DNA of 64,000 nt from Dendrosporobacter quercicolus (GCF_900104455.1 NZ_FNHB01000001.1:868001-932000), one strand, 5' to 3'; shown: positions 36,192 to 45,172, counted from the stretch's first letter. Numbers and translations: made by a program. The notes: generated by a model from the sequence alone, not told the origin.

Positions 36192-37166
36192 TTAAAAATT
36201 TCGCATCTCAATAAATTCAGCAACCGCCAAAAAAGCTTCCCTGATATCTGGCGGAACTGCTGCCGGCAGTAAAATTCTGGCCCGGTTAAGATATTCTCCC
36301 ACCAATTTGTACGAGTATTCAACAGCGTCGGTCTCATGAATAATTTGTAAGCCACGGGCCAGTTCCGCCTCAGTCATATTACAGGTTGCAACAATCGTTC
36401 TAAGCTCCGCCGCCGCCGGGCTATGCTTAAGGGCGTACAGCACCGGCAGGGTAACGATGCCCTGCCGCAAATCATTGCCGGCTGGTTTGCCCAATTGTTC
36501 CGAAGAAGCTGTTATGTCTAAGATATCATCAGTAATCTGGAACGCCATGCCGATCGAATAGCCGTAATCGCGCAAGGCCTGGACATAGGCCTCAGGCAAC
36601 CCGGCGGTCAAAGCCCCCAACTCACAGCTGGCGGCAATAAAATCCGCCGTTTTTTTCGCTATGCGGCTCAAATATTCCATTTCATGCTGCTCGGGGTTAA
36701 ATATATCCTGGTTTTGAATAATTTCCCCCTCGCTCATCGAGCAGATAACTTCCGTCAGCACCTGCATGACCCTTCCCGATACCTGCGAGGAAGCCACAAT
36801 CGAGAAAGCTTTCGCAAATAGATAATCGCCAATCAGCACCGACATTTGATTCCCCCACTTATTGTTGGCTGTGGGTATCCCGCGCCTGGTCGCCGCATTG
36901 TCAATCACATCGTCATGCACCAGTGTGGCCATATGAATAAGTTCAATTGCCGTTGCCAGGGGCTGGAGCTTTGCCTGATCGTCACAGCCGCAGCGGGCGC
37001 TCAAAAAATAAAGGGCAGGCCGCAAACGTTTGCCGCCTGCCTGTACCAAATGTTCACTAATCTCGGTGATCAGGTGGACTGGAGAGTGTATTATCGAAAG
37101 CAGCTCAGCTTCCAATGCAGTTAAATCATTTTGAACTATTCCGAAAAATATAGAATTTTTTATCAA
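36192..37166 (-). CDS. Polyprenyl diphosphate synthase (heptaprenyl/octaprenyl type)
   Basis: Trans-prenyltransferase elongating allylic diphosphates with IPP to make the quinone side chain. The protein (about 324 residues) has GGKRLRPALYFLSARCG, the first Asp-rich motif in HDDVIDNAATRRG, and the second in GMAFQITDDILDITAS, with the family's KTADFIAASCELGAL between. TTG at 37166, with AGGTG six nt upstream, is preferred over the GTG at 37175. It may supply the chain used by the UbiA enzyme encoded 6 kb away. It precedes the GntR regulator by 14 nt. Confidence 0.9.
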   Translation of the reverse strand: MIKNSIFFGIVQNDLTALEAELLSIIHSPVHLITEISEHLVQAGGKRLRPALYFLSARCGCDDQAKLQPLATAIELIHMATLVHDDVIDNAATRRGIPTANNKWGNQMSVLIGDYLFAKAFSIVASSQVSGRVMQVLTEVICSMSEGEIIQNQDIFNPEQHEMEYLSRIAKKTADFIAASCELGALTAGLPEAYVQALRDYGYSIGMAFQITDDILDITASSEQLGKPAGNDLRQGIVTLPVLYALKHSPAAAELRTIVATCNMTEAELARGLQIIHETDAVEYSYKLVGEYLNRARILLPAAVPPDIREAFLAVAEFIEMRNF

Positions 37167-37227
37167 TCTTATCACCTACAAGCTAAGTCTGTTACTATAA
37201 TACACTATTTAATATTTTAAAGTCCAG

Positions 37228-37476
37228 TTATTTCTTTTTTTCCACCCGAATAGCCGTATCCGGACAAACCAGTTGGCAGATCCCGCACGCGATGCATTTC
37301 CCCATGTCCGCTTCTACCCTGGGAGTACCATATACGCCCAGTTCCTCGGACCAGCTGATGCATTTAACCGGACACTTTTCAATACATAAGCCACAGCCTT
37401 TGCAAAGTCCTGAAAAATTAGCCCACAGCCCTTTTTCACTGCCATATTGAGAAGACTTCCATTTGACCTTTTCCAT
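37228..37476 (-). CDS. Ferredoxin-like delta subunit of 2-oxoacid:ferredoxin oxidoreductase
   Basis: An 82-residue protein with two 4Fe-4S motifs, CKGCGLCIEKCPVKC and CIACGICQLVCP, and no other domain. It carries electrons from the oxidoreductase to ferredoxin. The spacing (15 nt after the gamma subunit) and strand make it the delta subunit of the four-gene complex. It is last in reading order here, and its stop lies 62 nt before the polyprenyl synthase start. Confidence 0.92.
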   Translation of the reverse strand: MEKVKWKSSQYGSEKGLWANFSGLCKGCGLCIEKCPVKCISWSEELGVYGTPRVEADMGKCIACGICQLVCPDTAIRVEKKK

Positions 37477-37491
37477 GTTTCAATCCCCTCC

Positions 37492-38208
37492 TCATACCGC
37501 ATTCATGATCAATTCGTAGCCGCGTTCAAGTGCTTTGAAATTCATTTCCCGTAATTTAGGGTTTGCGGTAAATTTTGCGCCCAGCCTTACTTCCAGTGCG
37601 TTTTTGATGCTGTCCAGCGGCAATACATTGGTTGCGGCAATAATCGCACCGAGAATGATTACATTAAACACCCGCGGATGCAGTTCATTTTTGGCGATGT
37701 CATTGGCCGGAATGGCAATCACCCGTTTAACTTCCGGAATATCAGCCGGATCCACGCCGGCGCTTTCGGTGGTAAAAGAGCAGGTCTTCGGCTCGCCGGC
37801 AATTAAATCCTGCGCCAGATCCTCGTTCGGATGCTCGGCTGTAGGACAGGGCGGAGTAACATCAAAATACTGCATTCCCACAATATTGTCATGCACTTCC
37901 CCTTCCTGAATCAGCGAATTATCGTAGATATAGATGGTATCCGGCCCGGCATGGTCAGTCGTTCTTTTTACCGCCCGCGGACTCAGCGGTATTAGGATAT
38001 CGGCCTTAATAAATTTAGGCGCGCCAATAGCCCCTTCACTGATTTGCACATAAGCGATCGAAACGCCGCCACGCTGTTCAACGCCGAAATTTGGGATATA
38101 CAAGGCATTTTTCCCTTCTTCATTTGCAGCTTCGGCCAGTATTTCAGCAATTGACTGCACGCCCTGGCCGCCTTCACCTGCCAGCGCAATTTTGATTACT
38201 TTAGACAT
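37492..38208 (-). CDS. 2-oxoacid:ferredoxin oxidoreductase, gamma subunit
   Basis: The 238-residue protein has the gamma-subunit (POR domain) signature: ALAGEGGQGVQSIAEILAEA at the N terminus, VEQRGGVSIAYVQISEGAIG and an interface region with IVGMQYFDVTPPCPTAEH. It forms the core with the alpha and beta subunits. ATG at 38208 lies 4 nt after the beta-subunit stop. Domain type fits 2-oxoglutarate (Kor) or 2-oxoisovalerate enzymes. Confidence 0.9.
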   Translation of the reverse strand: MSKVIKIALAGEGGQGVQSIAEILAEAANEEGKNALYIPNFGVEQRGGVSIAYVQISEGAIGAPKFIKADILIPLSPRAVKRTTDHAGPDTIYIYDNSLIQEGEVHDNIVGMQYFDVTPPCPTAEHPNEDLAQDLIAGEPKTCSFTTESAGVDPADIPEVKRVIAIPANDIAKNELHPRVFNVIILGAIIAATNVLPLDSIKNALEVRLGAKFTANPKLREMNFKALERGYELIMNAV

Positions 38209-38212
38209 CGCC

Positions 38213-38983
38213 TTAGCCCTCCTTCGCTTGCAGCGGGCGCAATTCGCCTACCTTAAAATACTGGGTCATATCTTTTTCAATAAATTCCCAGGTTTGTTTC
38301 GCATTGGTCCGCCAGTTGGTCGGACAGCCCGATAACGCTTCAACAAACGAAAAACCATTGCCGGCAAGTTGGTTTTCCAAAGCTTTTTTAATAAAACCCT
38401 TAAGCTGACGGACATTGGCAACCGTGCCGCGAGCCACATAAGCCCCTTCCGGGGCCACAGCCGCCACCATTTCCGGCCCTTTCGTCGGAGCTCCGGTTTG
38501 TAGAATATCACGCCCATACGGGCTGGTCTCCGTCTTCATTCCCGGCAGCGAAGTTGGCGACATTTGGCCGCCGGTCATACCGTAATTAGAGTTATTGCAG
38601 ACAATGACTGTAATTTTTTCATTCCGGACAGCGGCATTGAATAAATGCTGCGAACCAATGGCATAGCCGCCTCCGTCCCCCATATAAGCAATACCGGCAA
38701 TCTCGGGTTTGGCGCGCTTCATCCCGGTGATCACCGGAGTGGTGCGGCCATGATGCGTTTGAACGGTGTCAAAGTCAAAAAAATCCCAGGCCAGCAATGA
38801 ACAGCCGATATCACAGCCAAATACAATTCTATCGCGAAGCCCCAGCTCATCAACCGCTTCGCCCAAAGCTTTTAAAATAACGCCATGACCACAGCCAGGA
38901 CAAAATTTATGCGGTTTGCTGGCTTCGTTCCAACAGGTTGGCATTGCCGGCTGCAGAATATTATTTTCGATCAATTCCTGCAT
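38213..38983 (-). CDS. 2-oxoacid:ferredoxin oxidoreductase, beta (thiamine diphosphate) subunit
   Basis: The 256-residue subunit binds thiamine diphosphate. It shows FCPGCGHGVILKALGEAVDE with Cys near the cofactor, the TPP motif YMGDGGGYAIGSQHLFNAAV and VIVCNNSNYGMTGGQMSPTS. The sequence resembles KorB-type enzymes (2-oxoglutarate synthase), which in anaerobes run reductively to make 2-oxoglutarate. It lies between alpha and gamma genes with very short gaps. Confidence 0.92.
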   Translation of the reverse strand: MQELIENNILQPAMPTCWNEASKPHKFCPGCGHGVILKALGEAVDELGLRDRIVFGCDIGCSLLAWDFFDFDTVQTHHGRTTPVITGMKRAKPEIAGIAYMGDGGGYAIGSQHLFNAAVRNEKITVIVCNNSNYGMTGGQMSPTSLPGMKTETSPYGRDILQTGAPTKGPEMVAAVAPEGAYVARGTVANVRQLKGFIKKALENQLAGNGFSFVEALSGCPTNWRTNAKQTWEFIEKDMTQYFKVGELRPLQAKEG

Positions 38984-39001
38984 CTTAGTGATCCCTCCGG
39001 T

Positions 39002-40078
39002 TTACAATTTGCTGACTTCCGCGTATATTTCTTCACTGGTTATCCCTACGCCCGGTCTGAGCATCGGTGTAATTTCAAGCGTACTGCCATAAATATTGTT
39101 CTGGACAATCTTTAAAAGCTGACCATAGGCCGACTCAGCCAGGAATAACTTTCCAGCGCCTTGGATCGCTTGCTTCAGCTGCTTTTCAGGAAACGGACGC
39201 AGGGTTATCGGCCGGAAATAACCAACCCTGCGCCCTTCTTCCCGTAATTTTTGGTAAGCGCCCAACGCGGCTCGCGATACCACGCCATGGCTGATTATAA
39301 TGATCTCGGCATCGCCACAGCCTTGTTCATCCCATTCAGGCAGTTTATCCGCCAAAGCATCGAAATCGGCCTGATGCCCTTGCAAAATTTCATACAATTC
39401 ATCCTCGGTATTTAAACAATTGCGCAGATGCTTTGCTTTTCGGCCGGGATTACCAAGGTCGGCCACAATGGGTTCGGGGTTAACCAGTTTAAGACCTCTG
39501 GACTCCGGATCATAAATGGTTAGCGGTTCGCGCATTTTGGCCTGATAGCCGTCGCCAAGCACAAACGTTGGGAACCGGTAAGTCCAGGCTACATCAAAAG
39601 CTTTAATTGTATAATCAAATAAATCTTGATGAGTCGCCGGCGAGTAGACAATCCGGTACCCTTCGCCATTGCCGCCAAAACAGGTAAGCGTTGTCTCCTG
39701 TTGCCCGTAAATGACGGTAGCGGTAGAAGGGCCGCCCCGCTGCTGAATAATATAGACCACCGGCAGGCGCATCATCTCAGCCATGCCCGCCGATTCCTGC
39801 ATTAATACATTGCCGGGCCCGGACGTGGCGGTAAAGGCTTTGGTCCCGGTAAAGACACCGCCTAAAGTGGTAAAACCGGCCGATATTTCATCTTCGGTCT
39901 GCAGAAATTTTTTCTCATATTTTGGAGCCAGTCTTGTCCAATAATGCATGATTTCGTTCTGCGGCGTTATTGGATATCCATACATAATTTCGGCTTTAGC
40001 GGCCACTGCAGCCCAGGCAATCACTTCATTGCCTGTCATAAACACTCTTCGTTCACCTTGTAGTGAAACTTCAGCCAT
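39002..40078 (-). CDS. 2-oxoacid:ferredoxin oxidoreductase, alpha subunit
   Basis: The 358-residue protein carries the pyrimidine-binding and transketolase-C type domains. It has FMTGNEVIAWAAVAAKAEIM, YGYPITPQNEIMHYW, the TATSGPGNVLMQESAGMAEM core and the C-terminal RPITLRPFPEKQLKQAIQ. An upstream extension of 13 codons is possible, but GGAGG 8 nt before the ATG at 40078 and the family start MAEVSLQGERRVFMTGNE decide the start. It is first in the operon (alpha, beta, gamma, delta). The 60-bp palindrome at 40191-40250 lies upstream, and no firm promoter is seen in the 112-nt gap. Confidence 0.92.
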   Translation of the reverse strand: MAEVSLQGERRVFMTGNEVIAWAAVAAKAEIMYGYPITPQNEIMHYWTRLAPKYEKKFLQTEDEISAGFTTLGGVFTGTKAFTATSGPGNVLMQESAGMAEMMRLPVVYIIQQRGGPSTATVIYGQQETTLTCFGGNGEGYRIVYSPATHQDLFDYTIKAFDVAWTYRFPTFVLGDGYQAKMREPLTIYDPESRGLKLVNPEPIVADLGNPGRKAKHLRNCLNTEDELYEILQGHQADFDALADKLPEWDEQGCGDAEIIIISHGVVSRAALGAYQKLREEGRRVGYFRPITLRPFPEKQLKQAIQGAGKLFLAESAYGQLLKIVQNNIYGSTLEITPMLRPGVGITSEEIYAEVSKL

Positions 40079-40190
40079 TGCCGGCACCTCCTGTTCATCT
40101 TCCGGTCTTACATCCACAATTCGTTATCACCGTTTACTATTTCCAAAAATACAACTGTCATTCACAAGAAACCGTAAAACCGCTTCGGAT

Positions 40191-40250
40191 GCTATAATAA
40201 AATGTACAGGGATGGGCGATATCGCCCATCCCTGTACATTTTATTATAGC
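40191..40250. repeat. Perfect 60-bp palindrome
   Basis: Bases 40191-40220 are the exact reverse complement of 40221-40250, with no spacer and no mismatch; the centre is GATATC. It begins one base past the lctP2 stop codon (40251-40253), so it likely folds as a very long transcript-end hairpin and may terminate. Each arm ends in a T-rich tail (ATTTTATTATAGC). Confidence 0.95.
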
Positions 40251-41882
40251 TTATGGAATCATCCAGGACAGCCAATATGCCTGTGCGTAGGTCATCAGCA
40301 TAACGGCTATTGCCAGAATGATGGAATGGATTACCGTAAAATTGAACAAATCGCCTTCCTTACCGACCAGGCCGGTCGCTGCAGTTGCGACCGCGATACT
40401 CTGCGGTGAAATCATTTTTCCGGTTACACCGCCGGAAGAGTTGGCGGCAACCGTAAGCACCGGATCGATGCCAACCTGTTGGGCAGTGACTGCCTGCAGG
40501 TTGCAAAACAGCGCATTGGCCGAAGTGTCCGAGCCTGTCAGGAATACGCCCAACCAGCCGAGCAGCGGGGAAAAAAGCGGGAAAAAGTGACCGCTGCCCG
40601 CCAAAAATATTCCCAAAGATGCGCTCATGCCGGAATAGTTCATGATATAAGCCAGGCCAAGCACACAAGGAATATTGATTAAAGGCTTGGTAAGCTGACT
40701 AAAGGTCTTGCCTAAAATACTGAAATATTTACCCGCTCCCACTCCCAATATCGCCGCTGAAATAATACTGGCAATAAATAAGGCGGTACCGGCGGCGCTC
40801 AGCCAGTTCACTTTAAAAATGGCCGCCATAGGCGTAGGTGTAGGCACAAGCGGGGCGATCTGAGTAATTGCCATATCTAAACCGGGAACATGCCATTTAT
40901 ATGTGAATGTATCCAGCACTGCCGCAACCGGCTTGAGACCCCAGAGAACCACCATCACCGTCAGCAAAATGAACGGCGACCAGGCTTTCATCACTTTGCC
41001 GGCGGAAATATCTTGCAAGCTGCCGGCTGTAGCCGCCGGAGCCCGCTCATCAGGAAAACGCCAGATCGAAACCGGCTTCCAGACCTTTAGTAATATTGTC
41101 AGACCAACAATTGCCGCCAATGAAGATAAAATATCCGGCAATTCCGGCCCAATATAGTTTGAAGAAAACCATTGCAGACCGGCAAAAGCAATACCCGCAA
41201 CTAAGCAGGCGGGCAGGACTTCCATCGCCGATTTCCAGCCGGCCATCAATACAACCAGCCAAATGGGGATGATTACCGACAAAAACGGCAATTGCCGGCC
41301 TACCATCGCGCTAACCTTCATCACATCAAGGTTGGCTACTGCCGCCCCGGTAATTACCGGTATGCCAATCGCCCCAAACGCAACCGGTGCGGTATTGGCA
41401 ATGAGACATAAGCCAGCAGCGTAAAGCGGGTTGAAACCAAGGCCTACCAGCATACCGGCTGAAATGGCGACAGGTGCGCCAAATCCGGCGGCGCCTTCCA
41501 AAAATGCGCCAAAGGCAAAAGCAACCAACAACGCCTGAAGTCGCCGGTCATCGGTAATCGTTGCGATTGAATCCTTAATCACCTCAAAGTCGCCTGTTTC
41601 TACCGTCATATTATAAATAAATATTGCCGTGATAATAATCCAGAATATCGGAAATATCCCGTATAAGGCTCCCATACCGGTGGTTATCAGGGCTAATCCT
41701 ACCGGCATTTTAAAGCCGATAATTGCTACAAGTACCGCCACTGCCAAGGCGATTGCACCAGCAACTTGTCCCGGCACCCGACGGACTGCCAGCAGGTAGA
41801 ATATGACTATGATCGGAAGCGCCGCAATCAAAGCGGATACTGCGATGCTTCCCATCGGGTCATAGTTTTGCGTCCATGTCAT
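40251..41882 (-). CDS. lctP: L-lactate permease, copy 2
   Basis: A 543-residue LctP-family permease starting MTWTQNYDPMGSIAVSALI. Signatures include GIFPIFWIIITAIFIYNMTV, FGAFLEGAAGFGAPVAISAG, GWLGVFLTGSDTSANALF and NSSGGVTGKMISPQSIAVAT. It is much closer to copy 3 (42234-43871) than to copy 1, with long identical stretches in the C-terminal half, so a tandem duplication is likely. The 2-oxoacid oxidoreductase operon follows it. The ATG at 41882 has AAAGGAAGG upstream; a copy of the dispersed repeat lies in the leader (41918-41964). Confidence 0.94.
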   Translation of the reverse strand: MTWTQNYDPMGSIAVSALIAALPIIVIFYLLAVRRVPGQVAGAIALAVAVLVAIIGFKMPVGLALITTGMGALYGIFPIFWIIITAIFIYNMTVETGDFEVIKDSIATITDDRRLQALLVAFAFGAFLEGAAGFGAPVAISAGMLVGLGFNPLYAAGLCLIANTAPVAFGAIGIPVITGAAVANLDVMKVSAMVGRQLPFLSVIIPIWLVVLMAGWKSAMEVLPACLVAGIAFAGLQWFSSNYIGPELPDILSSLAAIVGLTILLKVWKPVSIWRFPDERAPAATAGSLQDISAGKVMKAWSPFILLTVMVVLWGLKPVAAVLDTFTYKWHVPGLDMAITQIAPLVPTPTPMAAIFKVNWLSAAGTALFIASIISAAILGVGAGKYFSILGKTFSQLTKPLINIPCVLGLAYIMNYSGMSASLGIFLAGSGHFFPLFSPLLGWLGVFLTGSDTSANALFCNLQAVTAQQVGIDPVLTVAANSSGGVTGKMISPQSIAVATAATGLVGKEGDLFNFTVIHSIILAIAVMLMTYAQAYWLSWMIP

Positions 41883-41917
41883 TGATGAATAACACCTTCC
41901 TTTTTCAGCTGTTGCCC

Positions 41918-41964
41918 CTAGTACCTGCCATTATTCTACCGTTTTAAGGCTGACAAGGTACTAG
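41918..41964 (-). repeat. Dispersed palindromic repeat, copy 2
   Basis: Read on the minus strand the unit is CTAGTACCTTGTCAGCC, then a loop with CGGTAGAATAATGG, then GGCAGGTACTAG. It matches copy 1 (23689-23738) over 38-39 nt with few differences. Its right arm has lost bases, but CTAGTACCT still pairs with AGGTACTAG. The rest of the gap to 42184 shows no gene, only a run of seven C near 42028. Confidence 0.75.
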
Positions 41965-42184
41965 TATCGTTAGACACCGTTAAGCGCTTTTCTTATCTTA
42001 ACCGCTGTTGGCAACTATATCGTCCCCCCCTAAATAAAGGGTTTATGCAGCTATTATTCACAAAGCCGCCCTAAAATAAACATAAAAAGCCAAAAAGAAA
42101 ATGCAACCGCAAAGTACTCGAAGCAGGCAAAGGGGACGCAACAGAACCGGAGGAAGCGACCGGAGTATATCCATTCTGATGTAT

Positions 42185-42218
42185 ATAAAAAAGGTTGAGA
42201 CCGGAGTCTCAACCTTTT
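42185..42218 (-). terminator. Terminator after lctP copy 3
   Basis: AAAAGGTTGAGAC (42189-42201) and its exact complement (42206-42218) form a 13-bp stem with loop CGGA; the minus strand then reads TTTTTTATATAC. It lies 15 nt past the stop of lctP copy 3. Confidence 0.9.
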
Positions 42219-42233
42219 AAACAAATTGCAATT

Positions 42234-43871
42234 TTAAGGAATCATCCAGGACAACCAGTAGGCCTGGGCATAAGTCATGATCATAACGGCAACGCACAGG
42301 ATAAACGAATGCATAACCGTAAAATTGAACAGATCGCCTTCTTTGCCTACAAGACCGGTCGCTGCAGTAGCAACTGCGATACTTTGCGGCGAAATCATTT
42401 TTCCGGTAACGCCGCCTGACGAGTTCGCGGCAACCGTCAACACATCGCTAACACCAACCTGTTGGGCGGTAACCGCCTGAAGATTGCCGAACAAAGCATT
42501 GGCTGAGGTATCGGAACCAGTCAGGAATACGCCTAACCAGCCAAGCAGAGGAGAGAAAAACGGGAAGAATTTACCGGTGCCGGCAAGGAACAATCCCATG
42601 CTGGCAGTCATTCCGGAATAGTTCATGATATAAGCCAAACCAAGTACGCAGGGAATTGTAATCAATGGTTTTTTCAACTGGGTAAATGTTTTGGCAAAAA
42701 TTGCGACAAACCGGCCGGGACCTACGCCCAGGATGGCGGCGGAAATAACGCTGGCAATGAACAAGGCGGTACCTGCGGCGCTCAGCCAGTTAATTTTATA
42801 CAGCGCAGCCATCGCGGTTGGCTGCTTGGCGATAGGAGCAACCTGCATAACAACCTTGTCCAGACCAGGGACAAACCACTTAATCGTTGCCGCATCAAGG
42901 GCCAGCGCGATTGGTTTGATACCCCACAGGATAACCATAACGGTCAATACAATAAAGGGAGACCAGGCTTTGAAAATTTTCCCGAAGGTTAAATCGGCAG
43001 CCTGTTTCGCAGCAACGGCAGCGGAAACAACCGGCTCGCCAGGGAAACGCCAAATTTTTGCCGGCTTCCAGATTTTCAGGAATAACGCCAGTCCAATAAT
43101 AGCGGCCAGCGAAGATAGAATGTCGGGGAGCTCCGGTCCAAGGTAATTGGACGAAAACCACTGCAGCCCGGCAAAGGACACACCGGCCACCAAACAGGCA
43201 GGCAGCACCTCCATTGCCGATTTCCAGCCGGACATCAGAACAACCAGCCAGATAGGAATAATAACTGACAAGAACGGCAATTGACGTCCAACCATACTAC
43301 TGATCTTCATTACATCAATACCGGTTACCTGCCCGGCAACAATGATTGGGATACCAATACCGCCGAATGCTACCGGCGCAGTATTGGCAATTAGACACAA
43401 TCCCGCCGCATACAGCGGATTAAAGCCAAGGCCGACCAGCATGCCGGCTGAAATGGCTACCGGCGTGCCAAAACCCGCGGCGCCTTCCAGAAAAGCACCG
43501 AAGGCAAATGCAACCAGCAGCGCCTGGAGACGGCGGTCATCCGTAATGGAAGCAATAGAATTTTTAACTATTTCAAACTGTCCTGTTTCAACAGTCATAT
43601 TATAGATGAAAATGGCAGTAAGAACAATCCAGAAAATCGGGAATACACCGTACAGCGCTCCCATGGCAGTTGCGGTAAGAGCTGTAGCCGCAGGCATTTT
43701 ATAAACAAAAATTGCGACAAGTACGGCCGAGATCATTGCCGCCGAGCCCGCAATTTGACCAGGAGCGCGGCGAACAGCCAAGAGATAGAAAATAACAAAT
43801 ACTGGAATCGCAGCCATTAAAGCCGACAACGCCAGACTACCCATTGGATCATAGATTTGAGTCCATGTCAT
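42234..43871 (-). CDS. lctP: L-lactate permease, copy 3
   Basis: A 545-residue LctP-family permease, paralogous to the two others and nearest to copy 2. It starts MTWTQIYDPMGSLALSALMA and carries GVFPIFWIVLTAIFIYNMTV, FGAFLEGAAGFGTPVAISAG, NTAPVAFGGIGIPI and the C-terminal NSSGGVTGKMISPQSIAVAT. A GTG 12 nt upstream is in frame, but the ATG at 43871 aligns with copies 1 and 2 and has AAAGGGTG 9 nt before it. It is separated from copy 2 by its terminator and a repeat, so the copies can be controlled separately. Confidence 0.94.
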   Translation of the reverse strand: MTWTQIYDPMGSLALSALMAAIPVFVIFYLLAVRRAPGQIAGSAAMISAVLVAIFVYKMPAATALTATAMGALYGVFPIFWIVLTAIFIYNMTVETGQFEIVKNSIASITDDRRLQALLVAFAFGAFLEGAAGFGTPVAISAGMLVGLGFNPLYAAGLCLIANTAPVAFGGIGIPIIVAGQVTGIDVMKISSMVGRQLPFLSVIIPIWLVVLMSGWKSAMEVLPACLVAGVSFAGLQWFSSNYLGPELPDILSSLAAIIGLALFLKIWKPAKIWRFPGEPVVSAAVAAKQAADLTFGKIFKAWSPFIVLTVMVILWGIKPIALALDAATIKWFVPGLDKVVMQVAPIAKQPTAMAALYKINWLSAAGTALFIASVISAAILGVGPGRFVAIFAKTFTQLKKPLITIPCVLGLAYIMNYSGMTASMGLFLAGTGKFFPFFSPLLGWLGVFLTGSDTSANALFGNLQAVTAQQVGVSDVLTVAANSSGGVTGKMISPQSIAVATAATGLVGKEGDLFNFTVMHSFILCVAVMIMTYAQAYWLSWMIP

Positions 43872-44234
43872 TAGTAGTAACACCCTTTCATTAATGCTTA
43901 AGCATTTTTTAGTTTTTTTGTGTAATTCTGAAAATTGTGGACCAATCGATCATTCGTACTAATTCAATAGTACACGAGTATCCCGCATCACCTCCCCCAA
44001 CGATAAAACCCCGTCCAGCCATCCCCGACCTGCGTTCATATCTTTAGGCCTTATTACGGCCAGGTAACCAGACCAGTAATTACCGTAACATTCATTCTAC
44101 CTATTATCATTATTCTTTTTCGCTATGTAACAACTAATTCTACATAAAAATTCGAATTCCTTGTGAGCATCATCTGTTTAAAAAGTTCTTTTTTTCACAT
44201 CGACAAAAATAGACTAAATTTTCGCAATTTTTCG
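43872..44234 (-). promoter_or_regulatory. Intergenic leader of lctP copy 3
   Basis: About 360 nt without a supported gene. It contains an inverted repeat GTACTA-6 nt-TAGTAC near 43957-43974 and a TTACGG...CCGTAA pair near 44050-44090, either of which might be an operator. The stretch near 44215-44234 is rich in TTTCGC repeats. No terminator with a T run is visible after ahbB. Confidence 0.25.
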
Positions 44235-44708
44235 CTAAATTTCGCGAAAATACTTCATGCTTGTCTTTTTCCACTCCTTAGTGCTAAATAACATAATATA
44301 TTCACTTAATCCGGCTTCCCGGGCCAGCTTATCCGCAATCGCCTGACATTCCCGCCGGGTATGAGCGTGCAGCATGGTATAAAAATTATACCGCCAGCCC
44401 GGCTGCTCAGCCCGGATGTAGCAATGTGTGATTACCGCCTTGCTTGCCATCATTTTGCCGGTCTCCTCCAAACGGTCTTCCGGAACCAGCCAGGCGCACA
44501 AGGCATTGGCGGAATATCCCACTTGACGATGACGCAGCACAGCCCCCATTTTTCGAATTTTACCACTTTGCAGGTAATTTTTTAGCCGGTCTAATAATTC
44601 CGCTTCGCTAATGCCAACTCTCTGGGCAATTTCCCGGTAAGGCTCGGCAACCAGCGGAAATTCATCCTGCATTGCCCCAATAATTTTTTTATCCAATTCA
44701 TCCAACAT
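44235..44708 (-). CDS. ahbB: Siroheme decarboxylase subunit AhbB
   Basis: AhbA/AhbB convert siroheme to didecarboxysiroheme, first step of the alternative heme pathway of sulfate reducers, archaea and some anaerobes. The 157-residue protein looks like an Lrp/AsnC winged helix (EIAQRVGISEAELLDRLKNY, IRKMGAVLRHRQVGYSANAL) followed by a RAM-like domain with the AhbB-type stretch ITHCYIRAEQPGWRYNFYTM followed by LHAHTRRE. The HCY and WRYNFYTM features separate it from true Lrp regulators. It lies 11 nt after ahbA. AGGTG precedes the ATG at 44708. Confidence 0.85.
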   Translation of the reverse strand: MLDELDKKIIGAMQDEFPLVAEPYREIAQRVGISEAELLDRLKNYLQSGKIRKMGAVLRHRQVGYSANALCAWLVPEDRLEETGKMMASKAVITHCYIRAEQPGWRYNFYTMLHAHTRRECQAIADKLAREAGLSEYIMLFSTKEWKKTSMKYFREI

Positions 44709-44719
44709 ATTTTCACCTG

Positions 44720-45172
44720 CTATTCTAATGTAAATTGAACGCTGACTTTATATTTCTTAGTTGCCGGCAAGTTTATCAATTCAACCACCCCCGGCAGGCT
44801 GCTGATATGTGCAAGGATTTTATTCTGCACCGCCAAATCAGGACTTAATAACGTAAACCACAGATTAAAGCGTCCCTCACGTTCATAGTTATGCGTTACG
44901 CCCGGATAAGCATTAATGACCTCAGCAATCGCCGCAATCCGGTCCGGCTCAACCTGCACTGCAATCAAAGTACCGGCATAGCCAAGTTTTACTGAATCAA
45001 AAAACGGGCCAATCCGCCTGATATAACCGTCCGCGGTTAAAGCCCGCAATCGTTCAATGACGGTGGACTCATCCGTCCCCAAACGCTCGGCCAAAATTTT
45101 AAACGGTCTGCTGTCTATAGGCAGATTGGTCTGAATGATATTTAACAAGGACTTATCAAAAACAGTAAGCAT
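44720..45172 (-). CDS. ahbA: Siroheme decarboxylase subunit AhbA
   Basis: The 150-residue partner of AhbB, also with an Lrp-like fold: winged helix (FKILAERLGTDESTVIERLR) then YIRRIGPFFDSVKLGYAGTL. The C-terminal part carries GVTHNYEREGRFNLWFTLLS, the AhbA-type signature (HNYER and FNLWFT). Two Lrp-like genes in tandem with these motifs are characteristic of siroheme decarboxylase (and NirDLGH). AhbC and AhbD, the radical SAM steps that follow, are not in this window. AGGAG precedes the ATG at 45172. Confidence 0.85.
   Translation of the reverse strand: MLTVFDKSLLNIIQTNLPIDSRPFKILAERLGTDESTVIERLRALTADGYIRRIGPFFDSVKLGYAGTLIAVQVEPDRIAAIAEVINAYPGVTHNYEREGRFNLWFTLLSPDLAVQNKILAHISSLPGVVELINLPATKKYKVSVQFTLE

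Noticed and set aside
44235-45172. Two Lrp/AsnC transcription regulators
   Set aside because: The HCY/WRYNFYTM and HNYER/FNLWFT stretches fit AhbB and AhbA better than amino-acid-sensing RAM domains.
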